Below are positions 1-16,537 of a stretch of 64,000 bases of DNA, one piece after another (the first letter of the stretch is position 1; the number at the start of each line of letters is the position of its first letter). The stretch is taken from assembly GCF_014138435.1 (NCBI RefSeq), contig NZ_JACJIM010000007.1, forward strand, positions 1 through 64,000, in the 5' to 3' direction. The stretch comes from Methylobacterium fujisawaense (GTDB lineage: Bacteria > Pseudomonadota > Alphaproteobacteria > Rhizobiales > Beijerinckiaceae). Made by a program: the position numbers and the translations under genes. The notes under the pieces were generated by a model. The model ran no database searches. It was not told where the DNA came from and worked only from the letters and a program-made list of their open reading frames with translations.

Positions 1-321
<321 letters not shown>

Positions 322-327
322 GCTCGA

Positions 328-368
328 GCAGGACCGGCGCGTCGCGACAGACGACGCGCCGGTCCTGC
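328..368 (+). terminator. Long hairpin after tuf, probable terminator
   Basis: A perfect 17-bp inverted repeat (328-344 against 352-368) with a 7-nt loop starts 7 nt after the tuf stop. There is no run of T after it, so it may be a processing or stabilising hairpin, or a weak terminator working together with the hairpin at 388-412. Confidence 0.6.
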
Positions 369-387
369 GCCGTCAGCCGGCGGATGG

Positions 388-412
388 CCCGTGGTCGTCT
401 CTAGACCACGGG
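388..412 (+). terminator. Second hairpin in the tuf 3' region
   Basis: A 9-bp perfect inverted repeat (388-396 / 404-412) with a 7-nt loop follows the larger hairpin at 328-368. No T tract follows. The tandem pair probably ends tuf transcription before the next gene at 525. Confidence 0.45.
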
Positions 413-524
413 GGTGCGTCAGGGCTCAGGCCATCCGCTTCGATGTGACTCGCGCCGGCCTCCGTCTTGACGGGGTGCCGGCGTTGTTTTGTCTTGTCTC
501 CGCCTTGTCTTGGGGGAGACTCGG

Positions 525-1415
525 ATGTTCGGTGATTCCGCGCGGTGGGCCGCGCGATTGCTGGTCCTGATCTGTGCCGGCTCCGTGTTCCTGCCGGTCG
601 GCGCGCGGGCAGACGACCTGAGCGACGGCCGCTTTCGCGACGCGGTGATCAAGCAGATCCGGATCCGTCGACCGGACGTGGCGATCGACCTCAATGCCGA
701 TCCGGCGCAGCTCGGCATCGGCACCCAGACGCTCGATCTCACCAATCTCCACCAGCATGTCCGCGGCCTCACCGAGGCCGAGCGCCGGCGGGAGGTCGAC
801 GAATTCCTCGGCCTCGCCTTCGCCAAGGCCGGCCCTGCGCCGGAGCCGGCGGATTTCGCGGCGATCAAGGGCCGCCTGCGCGTACAGCTGGTGCCGGATG
901 AGATCCTTCAGCAGAACCCGCAGCTCGCGCATCGCCGGTTCTCCGAGACGCTGCACGTCGTCTACGTGCTCGACGAGTCCAGGCGCTACCAGTACGTCAC
1001 CCGCGAGATGATCGCCGGCTGGCACGTCGATCCTGCCGTGGTGGAAGCCACGGCGGTGCGGAACCTCGCGGGGGCCTCCAAGGATGTGCCGTTCCAGCTC
1101 GTCGTCGCGGACCGCACGCCCGTCGCCGCCCTCGCCAGGGAGGACGACAATTACGCCCTCGCGCGTTTGCTCGTGCCGGACTGGCTCGAGGAGATCAGCA
1201 AGGCGCTGAAGGCCGACGGCATCACGCTGACCGGGCCGACCCGCAATCTGCTCATGGCGTGGCCCGCCGACAGTCCTGCGCGGCGCGAGCTGGCCGCAGA
1301 GGCCACCACGCAGATGCGCGCCGGCCCCTACGGCCGCAGCGACGAGCTGTTCCGCTTCGACCGGGGCGGGCTCCGGCCCCTGACCGCCGCCGAGCGGGCG
1401 GATCACGGCCGGTGA
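525..1415 (+). CDS. Secreted protein of unknown function (possibly DUF1444-like)
   Basis: 296 residues. The ATG at 525 is chosen because GGGGGAG (512-518) lies at good ribosome-binding distance and the protein then opens with a clear signal peptide (ARWAARLLVLICAGSVFLPV, cleavage near VGARA-DD). An in-frame TTG at 489 would spoil the signal. The mature part is soluble with no membrane segment. The stretch around LRVQLVPDEILQQNPQL, followed by HVVYVLDESRRYQYVTREMI and a helix ending AVRNL, loosely recalls the DUF1444 (YtpP) fold. That is a weak impression only. It stands alone between tuf and tRNA-Trp and no function can be assigned. Confidence 0.75.
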   Translation: MFGDSARWAARLLVLICAGSVFLPVGARADDLSDGRFRDAVIKQIRIRRPDVAIDLNADPAQLGIGTQTLDLTNLHQHVRGLTEAERRREVDEFLGLAFAKAGPAPEPADFAAIKGRLRVQLVPDEILQQNPQLAHRRFSETLHVVYVLDESRRYQYVTREMIAGWHVDPAVVEATAVRNLAGASKDVPFQLVVADRTPVAALAREDDNYALARLLVPDWLEEISKALKADGITLTGPTRNLLMAWPADSPARRELAAEATTQMRAGPYGRSDELFRFDRGGLRPLTAAERADHGR

Positions 1416-1479
1416 TGCGCGGCGATCGGCGGCGAACCTCTTGCAAGCCGCGCCGCGATGAGGCATTGGGCGGTGCGCT

Positions 1480-1556
1480 AGGAGTGTAGCTCAACTGGTC
1501 AGAGCGCCGGTCTCCAAAACCGGAGGTTGCGGGTTCGAGTCCCTCCACTCCTGCCA
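1480..1556 (+). tRNA. trpT: tRNA-Trp (anticodon CCA)
   Basis: 77 nt including an encoded CCA (1554-1556). The acceptor stem AGGAGTG (1480-1486) pairs with CACTCCT (1546-1552). The anticodon stem CCGGT/ACCGG (1507-1511/1519-1523) encloses loop CTCCAAA with anticodon CCA at 1514-1516, and the T arm carries GGTTCGAGTCC. It lies upstream of secE, the usual position for tRNA-Trp in many proteobacteria, where tRNA, secE and nusG are often co-transcribed. Confidence 0.97.
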
Positions 1557-1738
1557 GACATTCAGCCCGATCCCGCGCGGTGGCCCGGTCGACAAGCCGG
1601 GGGAGTTGCGCTAGAGCGGGCGCAATCCGAGATCTGAAGCGACCGTCGGTGCGGGCCCATCCGGGTCCTCGGCGCCGACATTCGCATTCCCGGATGCGGT
1701 CTCTGCCTCGGGGCCGAACACGCACAGATACTGGCGCC

Positions 1739-2035
1739 ATGGCATCGAACGAAGCGACCAAGAAGGTGGACCTGGTGCGCGGCGCAGCCCGCGGTCCCGC
1801 GAATCCGCCGCCGGCCCGGCCGGCGACGCCGAACCGGGCGCCGCAGAAGCGTGCCACGCCGGGCGAGTTCATCGCGCAGGTTCGCGACGAGGCCCGCAAG
1901 GTCACGTGGCCGACCCGCCGGGAGACCACGATCACGACGATCATGGTCTTCGTGATGGTCGTGGCCGCGAGCCTGTTCTTCACGGTCGTGGATCAGGCCC
2001 TGCGCTTCCTGGTCGGCCTGATTTTGGGCGTCTGA
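1739..2035 (+). CDS. secE: Preprotein translocase subunit SecE
   Basis: 98 residues. SecE is the small clamp subunit of the SecYEG protein-conducting channel in the inner membrane. The C-terminal half has the SecE signature EFIAQVRDEARKVTWPTRRE, followed by one transmembrane helix (MVFVMVVAASLFFTVVDQAL). The ~40-residue N-terminal extension is Ala/Pro-rich and probably disordered. The start is the ATG at 1739 (MASNEATKKVD). It lies between tRNA-Trp and nusG, its conserved neighbour. The family is certain; the exact start is likely. Confidence 0.95.
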   Translation: MASNEATKKVDLVRGAARGPANPPPARPATPNRAPQKRATPGEFIAQVRDEARKVTWPTRRETTITTIMVFVMVVAASLFFTVVDQALRFLVGLILGV

Positions 2036-2109
2036 GTCGGAGGCGTACGAGGGCGGCTCGCCGCCGATCGGGGGGAGACCCCGCGGACTTGTCGGAGTTG
2101 AACGGAACC

Positions 2110-2643
2110 GTGTCGAAGCGCTGGTACATCGTCCACGCCTACTCGAACTTCGAGAACAAGGTCGCCCAGTCCATCAAGGATCAGGCGGCTCAGCGCGGGC
2201 TGACCGAGCTGTTCGACGAGGTGATGGTCCCGACCGAGAAGGTCGTGGAGGTCCGCCGCGGCCGGAAGGTCGATGCCGAGCGTAAGTTCTTCCCCGGCTA
2301 CGTGCTGGTGAAGTGCGACCTCACCGACGAGGTCTACCACCTCATCAAGAACACCCCGAAGGTCACGGGCTTCCTCGGCGCCGACAAGTCGAAGCCGGTT
2401 CCGATCCCCGACGCCGAGGCCGAGCGGATCAAGGGCCAGGTCGCCGAGGGTGTCGACCGGCCGAAGCCCTCGATCTCTTTCGAGATCGGCGAGACCGTCC
2501 GGGTCGCCGACGGTCCGTTCGCCAGCTTCAACGGCACCGTCGAGGAGATCGACGACGCCCGCTCCCGCCTCAAGGTGGCCGTGTCGATCTTCGGCCGCGC
2601 GACGCCGGTGGAGCTCGAATACGCCCAGGTCGAGAAGGCCTGA
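2110..2643 (+). CDS. nusG: Transcription termination/antitermination factor NusG
   Basis: 177 residues from the GTG at 2110 (MSKRWYIVHAYSNF, the usual family N-terminus). An in-frame TTG at 2098 is possible but would have no spacing from the GGAG at 2094-2097. The N-terminal NGN domain binds the RNA polymerase clamp (FFPGYVLVKCDLTDEVYHLI). The C-terminal KOW domain (GPFASFNGTVEEID) contacts Rho or ribosomal protein S10. The gene sits 74 nt after secE and 217 nt before rplK, as in most bacteria. Confidence 0.97.
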   Translation: MSKRWYIVHAYSNFENKVAQSIKDQAAQRGLTELFDEVMVPTEKVVEVRRGRKVDAERKFFPGYVLVKCDLTDEVYHLIKNTPKVTGFLGADKSKPVPIPDAEAERIKGQVAEGVDRPKPSISFEIGETVRVADGPFASFNGTVEEIDDARSRLKVAVSIFGRATPVELEYAQVEKA

Positions 2644-2655
2644 GCCTCCTGATTT

Positions 2656-2738
2656 CGGCGGCCCTGAGGCCGCCGCGTCCTTCCGGCCGTCGCTGTGCGG
2701 CGGCCGCGAACTTGCCCCATCCTCCTGAGGCTGGGGCA
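2656..2738 (+). promoter_or_regulatory. Structured rplK leader between nusG and rplK
   Basis: The 217-nt gap holds two stem-loops. One is an 8-bp stem (2656-2663/2668-2675) with loop CTGA. The second is a longer imperfect hairpin (2713-2719 with 2732-2738, plus an inner CCTC/GAGG stem). Neither has a T tract. In other bacteria L1 represses rplKA by binding the leader; whether either hairpin is an L1 site here is inference. Confidence 0.4.
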
Positions 2739-2860
2739 TCATCCGCGGGAGATCCGCCCGGCCTCGCCTCCGGGATCCACGGCTCGCACCGCGACCTGCA
2801 ACCGTCCGACCCGCCGCGCTTCAGGCCGCGTGGGGGCGGATTCTCATTGGGAGCAGTCCC

Positions 2861-3310
2861 ATGGCGAAGAAGATCACGGGCTACGTGAAGCTTCAGGTCC
2901 CGGCCGGCGCCGCCAACCCGTCGCCGCCGATCGGTCCCGCGCTCGGTCAGCGCGGCCTCAACATCATGGAATTCTGCAAGGCCTTCAACGCGAAGACCGC
3001 GCAGATGGAGAAGGGCACCCCGATCCCGGTGATCATCACCGCGTATCAGGATCGGTCCTTCACCTTCGAGATGAAGCAGCCCCCGGTCACCTTCTTCCTG
3101 AAGAAGGCCGTCGGCCTGAAGCTCGGCAAGAAGCCGGCCTCCGGTTCCAAGACCCCGGGCAAGGGCCCGACCGTCGGCAAGATCTCCGAGGCGCAGCTGC
3201 GCGAGATCGCCGAGAAGAAGATGCCCGACCTCAACTGCGACTCGATCGAGTCGGCCGTTGCCATGATCCGCGGCTCCGCCCGGGCCATGGGCCTCGAAGT
3301 GACGGCCTGA
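2861..3310 (+). CDS. rplK: 50S ribosomal protein L11
   Basis: 149 residues, slightly longer than the E. coli protein (142). L11 forms the GTPase-associated centre with 23S rRNA and contacts elongation and release factors. The N-terminal domain carries [20 protein letters not shown] with the conserved prolines that bind thiopeptide antibiotics. The C-terminal rRNA-binding domain ends [20 protein letters not shown]. The start is the ATG at 2861 after GGAGCAG. rplA follows 11 nt downstream, so the two are surely co-transcribed. Confidence 0.98.
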   Translation: MAKKITGYVKLQVPAGAANPSPPIGPALGQRGLNIMEFCKAFNAKTAQMEKGTPIPVIITAYQDRSFTFEMKQPPVTFFLKKAVGLKLGKKPASGSKTPGKGPTVGKISEAQLREIAEKKMPDLNCDSIESAVAMIRGSARAMGLEVTA

Positions 3311-3321
3311 GGGAGGATAGC

Positions 3322-4020
<699 letters not shown>

Positions 4021-4048
4021 GGCAAGGCATAGCGTCTACGCTGAAGAG

Positions 4049-4076
4049 CGCCCGGCCGGAAACGGCCGGGCGTTTT
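4049..4076 (+). terminator. Intrinsic terminator after rplA
   Basis: A perfect 10-bp GC-rich stem (4049-4058/4063-4072) with a GAAA tetraloop is followed by TTTT (4073-4076). This is one of the clearest factor-independent terminators in the window. Confidence 0.9.
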
Positions 4077-4498
4077 CCGTTGCCGGCATGCGGACGGAGC
4101 CGCCGTCCCGCCGCGACAGTCGGGCGAGCCGCCGGAACGGCACGCTCGACGCGGGCTCGGCGACCGATCCGGCGCATCGCGTGGGTACCTTGCCGGGAAA
4201 CGCCCCGGATTACGGCGTGACCATGCTAGTCCCGTCCGAGGCCCGTCGGCGGATCTGATCGGCGGGGCCGAATCGCGGCGATTCTCGTGCTGGATCCCGG
4301 GTCGCATATCGCTGACGCGCCCTGTGCCCGGGAAGGGCCGGTGAGAAATAAACCCGTACCCCTTTTCCGGACGGGTGAAGCGGATCCTGATCCGGGACCC
4401 GGCACGCGACAGGCCGCGACAGCGGCGCCGTTCTCCTTCACGCCATTCTTAACGGCAGAGGGGGCGCCAACGCGCGCGGCTGTGCTAGATAGGCCGAC
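4077..4498. other. Non-coding gap before hpnP
   Basis: About 420 nt between the rplA terminator and hpnP. I see no convincing gene, RNA or near-consensus promoter. Short open frames here are compositionally non-coding. It should contain the hpnP promoter; the only A/T-rich element near the start is TAGATA at about 4486-4491. Confidence 0.5.
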
Positions 4499-6142
4499 AT
4501 GCGATGCACCCTGACGGTCACCTCCAAGCGACGCATCCTGTGCGTCTTTCCCGCCTACACGCCGTCCTTCGGGACGTTCTCCCACGCCTACCCGCTGATG
4601 GGCGGGGTGAAGGCGTTCATGCCGCCGCAGGGGCTGCTGCTGATCGCGGCCTACATGCCGGAGGCGTGGGAATGCAGATTCATCGATGAGAATATCCGCC
4701 GCGCGAGCCCGGCCGAGTTCGCCTGGGCCGACGCGGTGTTCGTTTCCGGCATGCACATCCAGGAACCGCAGATCCACGACATCCGCGACCGTGCCCGGGC
4801 CGCCGGCAAGGTCACGGTCCTGGGCGGTCCCTCGGTCTCCGGCGCGCCGGAGAAATACGGCGACTTCGACTATCTCCATGTCGGCGAGATCGGCGACGCC
4901 ACCGACCAGCTCGTCGCACGCCTCGACGCCGATGTCGCGCCCCCGCCCGCCCAGGTGGTGCTGGAGACGAAGGACCGGCTCGCGCTCGCCGACTTCCCGG
5001 CCCCGGCCTACGACCACGCACCGCTCAAGCGCTATCTGATCGGCTCGCTGCAATTCTCCTCGGGCTGCCCCTATCGCTGCGAGTTCTGCGACATCCCGCA
5101 GCTCTATGGCCGCCAGCCGCGGCTCAAGAGCCCCGAGCAGATGTGCGCCGAGCTCGACGCCATCATCAGCCAGCCCGGCCATCCGGCCGTCGTGTACTTC
5201 GTCGACGACAATTTCATCGCCAACCGCAAGGCGACCCGCGAGATGCTGCCGCACCTCGTGGCGTGGCAGAAGAAGAACAACTACCCGCTTCAGTTCGCCT
5301 GCGAGGCGACGCTGAACATGGCCAAGCAGCCCGAGATCCTCGAGCTGATGCGGCAGGCGAACTTCATGACGGTGTTCGTCGGCATCGAGACCCCGGAGGC
5401 CGAGGCCCTCAAGGGCATCGACAAGACCCACAACGCCGCCGTCCCGATGTACGAGGCGATCGAGACCCTCAATTCCTACGGGCTGGAGGTGACCTCGGGC
5501 ATTATCCTGGGCCTCGATTCCGACACCGACAAATCCGAGCAGAACCTGATCGACTTCATCGACCGCTCGGCCATTCCCGTGCTGACCATCAACCTGCTCC
5601 AGGCCCTGCCCAAGACCCCACTCTGGGACCGGCTGGAACGCGAGGGCCGGCTCGTCCACGATGCGGCATTGGAATCGAACGTGCTGTTCAAGCGCCCGCA
5701 CGACACCGTGGTGGGCAGCTGGCGCCGGGCCATCGCGCACGCCTATACGCCGGAGAAGATCTTCGAGCGCTTCAAGCACCAATGCGCGGTGACCTACCCG
5801 AACCGCATCACCACGCCGACCGCCGGCAAGCTGACCTTCACCAATCTCCGCCGGGGCCTGATCCTGGGGTTCAACATCATCACCCGGGTCGGGATCTTTT
5901 CCGATTACCGCAAGCCGTTCTGGAGTGCGGCCGGCTACGCGCTGAAGCGCGGGCAGATCGAGGCGGTGTTCAACATGGGCTTCGTGGCCCACCACCTGAT
6001 CCGCTTCACCCGCGAGGCCCTGCGCGGCGAGCACAACGCCTCCTTCTACGCCGCCAAGGCCGCGGAGGCGAAGGCGGCCCGCGACCGGAGCTGGTGGGAA
6101 TCGGCCCGGCGCAGGCTGGCGCCGGAACGCGAGGCCGCGTGA
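4499..6142 (+). CDS. hpnP: Hopanoid C-2 methylase (B12-binding radical SAM), HpnP
   Basis: 547 residues. HpnP methylates C-2 of the hopanoid A ring to give 2-methylhopanoids, membrane lipids made by several alphaproteobacteria and cyanobacteria. The N-terminal ~150 residues form the cobalamin-binding domain. The radical SAM centre is the CxxxCxxC motif at residues 190-197 (CPYRCEFC). It is followed by the family blocks VVYFVDDNFIANRK, FACEATLNMAKQPEIL and LTINLLQALPKTPLWDRLE, then a C-terminal DUF4070-type region. These blocks agree with my memory of Rhodopseudomonas HpnP, including SFGTFSHAYPLMGGVKAFMP at the N-terminus. The ATG at 4499 has no strong Shine-Dalgarno. It sits alone between rplA and rplJ. 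A paralogue lies at 26657-28342. Confidence 0.88.
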   Translation: MRCTLTVTSKRRILCVFPAYTPSFGTFSHAYPLMGGVKAFMPPQGLLLIAAYMPEAWECRFIDENIRRASPAEFAWADAVFVSGMHIQEPQIHDIRDRARAAGKVTVLGGPSVSGAPEKYGDFDYLHVGEIGDATDQLVARLDADVAPPPAQVVLETKDRLALADFPAPAYDHAPLKRYLIGSLQFSSGCPYRCEFCDIPQLYGRQPRLKSPEQMCAELDAIISQPGHPAVVYFVDDNFIANRKATREMLPHLVAWQKKNNYPLQFACEATLNMAKQPEILELMRQANFMTVFVGIETPEAEALKGIDKTHNAAVPMYEAIETLNSYGLEVTSGIILGLDSDTDKSEQNLIDFIDRSAIPVLTINLLQALPKTPLWDRLEREGRLVHDAALESNVLFKRPHDTVVGSWRRAIAHAYTPEKIFERFKHQCAVTYPNRITTPTAGKLTFTNLRRGLILGFNIITRVGIFSDYRKPFWSAAGYALKRGQIEAVFNMGFVAHHLIRFTREALRGEHNASFYAAKAAEAKAARDRSWWESARRRLAPEREAA

Positions 6143-6215
6143 GGCGGGTTGCCGGCCAGGCCCGGACATTCCGCAGCAAGTCCTTGCCTGCGGCGGAAAA
6201 GTCGCGCTTCAGCCC

Positions 6216-6244
6216 TTGGCAGGCGGCTTGCTAGGCTCTATACA
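6216..6244 (+). promoter_or_regulatory. Probable sigma-70 promoter of rplJL-rpoBC
   Basis: TTGGCA (6216-6221), a 17-nt spacer, then TATACA (6239-6244): a near-consensus housekeeping promoter. Transcription would start near 6251, about 400 nt before rplJ. It is the best promoter match seen in the window and lies exactly where hpnP interrupts the ribosomal cluster. Confidence 0.65.
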
Positions 6245-6250
6245 CCGCGC

Positions 6251-6657
6251 CTCACGCATTTCATCCTCACGGAAGGAGACGGCCGATCGGCCGGTTTCCG
6301 CTCGAAATGTCGCCCGGGCAACCGGGTGGCAAAGGCCGGACGGATCCCAGGGGCGACGAGCCCCGCGGAGCCTTGTCCGGCCATGTCCTGTCCGAGACTG
6401 CAGGTGCCGGCTCGCCGGCTTAATCCCCAAGCCTGCACAGACGGGGAAGACCGAATTCGAAAAGCCTCGCCCAGGCCTCGGCCGCGGAGGGGTGTCGGTT
6501 TGAACCAACTCGCCCGAGGCGGCCTCCAGGGGCACGCGCGGGGACAGGGCCGCGAAGCGTCGTTCGGACGTTCCCGGTCTCTTGGCCGAGATGACGTCCG
6601 GGCGGCATGTGCAACCGGCGGACCCGAGATCGGGTTCCGCCAACCGGAGAGAGCCCA
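6251..6657 (+). promoter_or_regulatory. Long structured 5' leader of rplJ
   Basis: About 400 nt without a credible gene. It contains an 8-bp stem (6334-6341/6375-6382) enclosing a second GGGGC/GCCCC hairpin (6350-6354/6360-6364). In other bacteria the L10-(L7/L12) complex binds a structured rplJ leader and represses translation. This leader is the obvious candidate for the same control, but the binding site is not proven from sequence. Confidence 0.5.
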
Positions 6658-7176
6658 GTGGACCGGACAGCTAAAGCTGATCTCGTCTCGACGCTCAACG
6701 GCGTGTTCAGTGAGAGCGCCGTTGTCGTCGTGGCCCACTACAAGGGCCTCACGGTCGCCGACATGCAGAAGCTGCGTTCGCAGATGAAGCAGGCTGGCGC
6801 CACCGTGAAGGTCGCCAAGAACAGCCTCGCCGGCATCGCACTCGATGGCACGGACGTCGCCTCCATCAAGCCGCTCCTGAAGGGCCCGACCCTGCTCGCC
6901 TATTCCGGCGACCCGGTCGCAGCCGCGAAGGTCGCGGTCGATTTCGCCAAGGCCAACGACAAGCTCGTGATCCTCGGCGGCGCGATGGGGAAGACCGCCC
7001 TGAACCCGGACGGCGTGAAGGCCCTCGCCTCGCTCCCGTCCCTCGACGAACTGCGCGCCAAGATCGTGGGCCTCGTGCAGGCTCCCGCGACGAAGATCGC
7101 TCAGGTCGTCAACGCGCCGGCGGCCAAGCTCGCCCGCGTGTTCGGGGCTTATGCCAAGAAGGACGAGGCCGCCTGA
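6658..7176 (+). CDS. rplJ: 50S ribosomal protein L10
   Basis: 172 residues from the GTG at 6658, the normal family length. GGAGAGAG (about 6646-6653) gives a good ribosome-binding site, whereas an upstream in-frame ATG at 6607 would add an unusual leader peptide. L10 anchors L7/L12 dimers at the base of the ribosomal stalk. Family blocks are [20 protein letters not shown] and [16 protein letters not shown]. The C-terminal helix that holds L12 follows the Ala-rich stretch. rplL begins 48 nt downstream in the same transcript. Confidence 0.97.
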   Translation: MDRTAKADLVSTLNGVFSESAVVVVAHYKGLTVADMQKLRSQMKQAGATVKVAKNSLAGIALDGTDVASIKPLLKGPTLLAYSGDPVAAAKVAVDFAKANDKLVILGGAMGKTALNPDGVKALASLPSLDELRAKIVGLVQAPATKIAQVVNAPAAKLARVFGAYAKKDEAA

Positions 7177-7224
7177 GGCCCTTCAAAAACCATCCGTTCG
7201 AACCGATATTGAGAGGAATTCAAA

Positions 7225-7602
7225 ATGGCTGATCTCGCCAAGCTCGTCGACGACCTGTCCTCGCTGACCGTGCTCGAGGCCGCTGACCTGGCCAAGATGC
7301 TCGAAGAGAAGTGGGGCGTCTCGGCCGCAGCTGCCGTCGCCGTTGCCGCCGGCCCGGCTGCCGGTGGCGCTGCCGCCGCCGTCGAGGAGCAGACCGAGTT
7401 TACGGTCGTCCTGGCCTCCGCCGGCGACAAGAAGATCGAGGTCATCAAGGAGGTCCGCGCGATCACCGGCCTCGGCCTTAAGGAAGCCAAGGACCTCGTC
7501 GAGGGCGCGCCGAAGCCGGTCAAGGAAGGCGTTGCCAAGGACGAGGCCGAGAAGCTCAAGGCTCAGCTCGAGAAGGCCGGCGCCAAGATCGAGCTCAAGT
7601 AA
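7225..7602 (+). CDS. rplL: 50S ribosomal protein L7/L12
   Basis: 125 residues. L7/L12 is the multi-copy stalk protein that recruits and activates translational GTPases. The N-terminal dimerisation domain ([20 protein letters not shown]) is joined by an Ala-rich hinge (about residues 33-52) to the C-terminal factor-binding domain ([20 protein letters not shown]). The start ATG at 7225 follows GAGAGGA. Two tandem hairpins follow the stop, which may reduce read-through into rpoB and adjust stoichiometry. Confidence 0.98.
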   Translation: MADLAKLVDDLSSLTVLEAADLAKMLEEKWGVSAAAAVAVAAGPAAGGAAAAVEEQTEFTVVLASAGDKKIEVIKEVRAITGLGLKEAKDLVEGAPKPVKEGVAKDEAEKLKAQLEKAGAKIELK

Positions 7603-7608
7603 GTCGAC

Positions 7609-7630
7609 GATGGGCCGGTCCCGGCCCATC
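7609..7630 (+). terminator. First hairpin in the rplL-rpoB gap
   Basis: A perfect 10-bp inverted repeat (7609-7618/7621-7630) with almost no loop begins 6 nt after the rplL stop. There is no T tract. It may be a processing site or attenuator element. Confidence 0.5.
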
Positions 7631-7667
7631 ACCCCACGGAGGTCCGCTTCGGGCCTGTCGTGACCGG

Positions 7668-7696
7668 AGCCCGCGGGTGCAACACCCGCGGGCTTT
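7668..7696 (+). terminator. Attenuator-like hairpin between rplL and rpoB
   Basis: A perfect 12-bp stem (7668-7679/7683-7694) with a 3-nt loop ends in TTT (7694-7696). Partial termination between rplL and rpoB is known in E. coli and lowers polymerase output relative to ribosomal protein. This hairpin is well placed for the same role. A third, smaller stem GGTCCC/GGGACC follows near 7713-7729. Confidence 0.6.
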
Positions 7697-7848
7697 AGGC
7701 CGCTTCGGCGGATGGTCCCGGAAGGGACCGGCGAGAAGTTTCGGTTCGGTGGCGCTGCCCGGCGGGGCGCGCGTCGCGGCCCGGTGCGGGAGGTCCCTTT
7801 CGGGAACGCTTCCCCGGGCGAGAGGTACGCGGGTAGGAGCGAGGTCAC

Positions 7849-11973
<4,125 letters not shown>

Positions 11974-11992
11974 AGCCAGTCACAAACACCTC

Positions 11993-12019
11993 CCGTGGCG
12001 GCGGATCCCGCCGCCACGG
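11993..12019 (+). other. Hairpin in the rpoB-rpoC gap
   Basis: A perfect 12-bp stem (11993-12004/12008-12019) with a 3-nt loop starts about 20 nt after the rpoB stop. It lacks a T tract, so it is more likely an mRNA processing or stability element than a terminator, because rpoC must be transcribed through it. Confidence 0.5.
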
Positions 12020-12149
12020 TCGAGCGGGGAGGGGAGGGGCCTTCCGGGTTCGACGACGGTGAGCAGCGCCCGTGCGGGGTGCGGCGCCGGATCTTTTTCA
12101 AGACGCGGTGGCCCGGCGCGGGGCTGCCGGCGTCAACAAGGAGCGGATC

Positions 12150-16358
<4,209 letters not shown>

Positions 16359-16383
16359 GGCGACAGGCAGGATTGACAGAGAC

Positions 16384-16410
16384 AAGGGCGGCCTTCGGGC
16401 CGCCCTTTTT
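16384..16410 (+). terminator. Intrinsic terminator of the rpoBC operon
   Basis: A 10-bp stem (16384-16393 with the complementary arm from 16398) is closed by a TTCG tetraloop and followed by TTTTT (16406-16410). A strong factor-independent terminator. Confidence 0.93.
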
Positions 16411-16537
16411 CGTGGCCGCTCTCCAAACCGGGACGCCGGCACGGCGACCGACTTAACCGAGGCTCAACCATGCCGCGCGATAAATCCTGAGCGGCCCCAG
16501 AAACACCCTGGAAACGGGGAGGATCGGGCCGGTTCGG

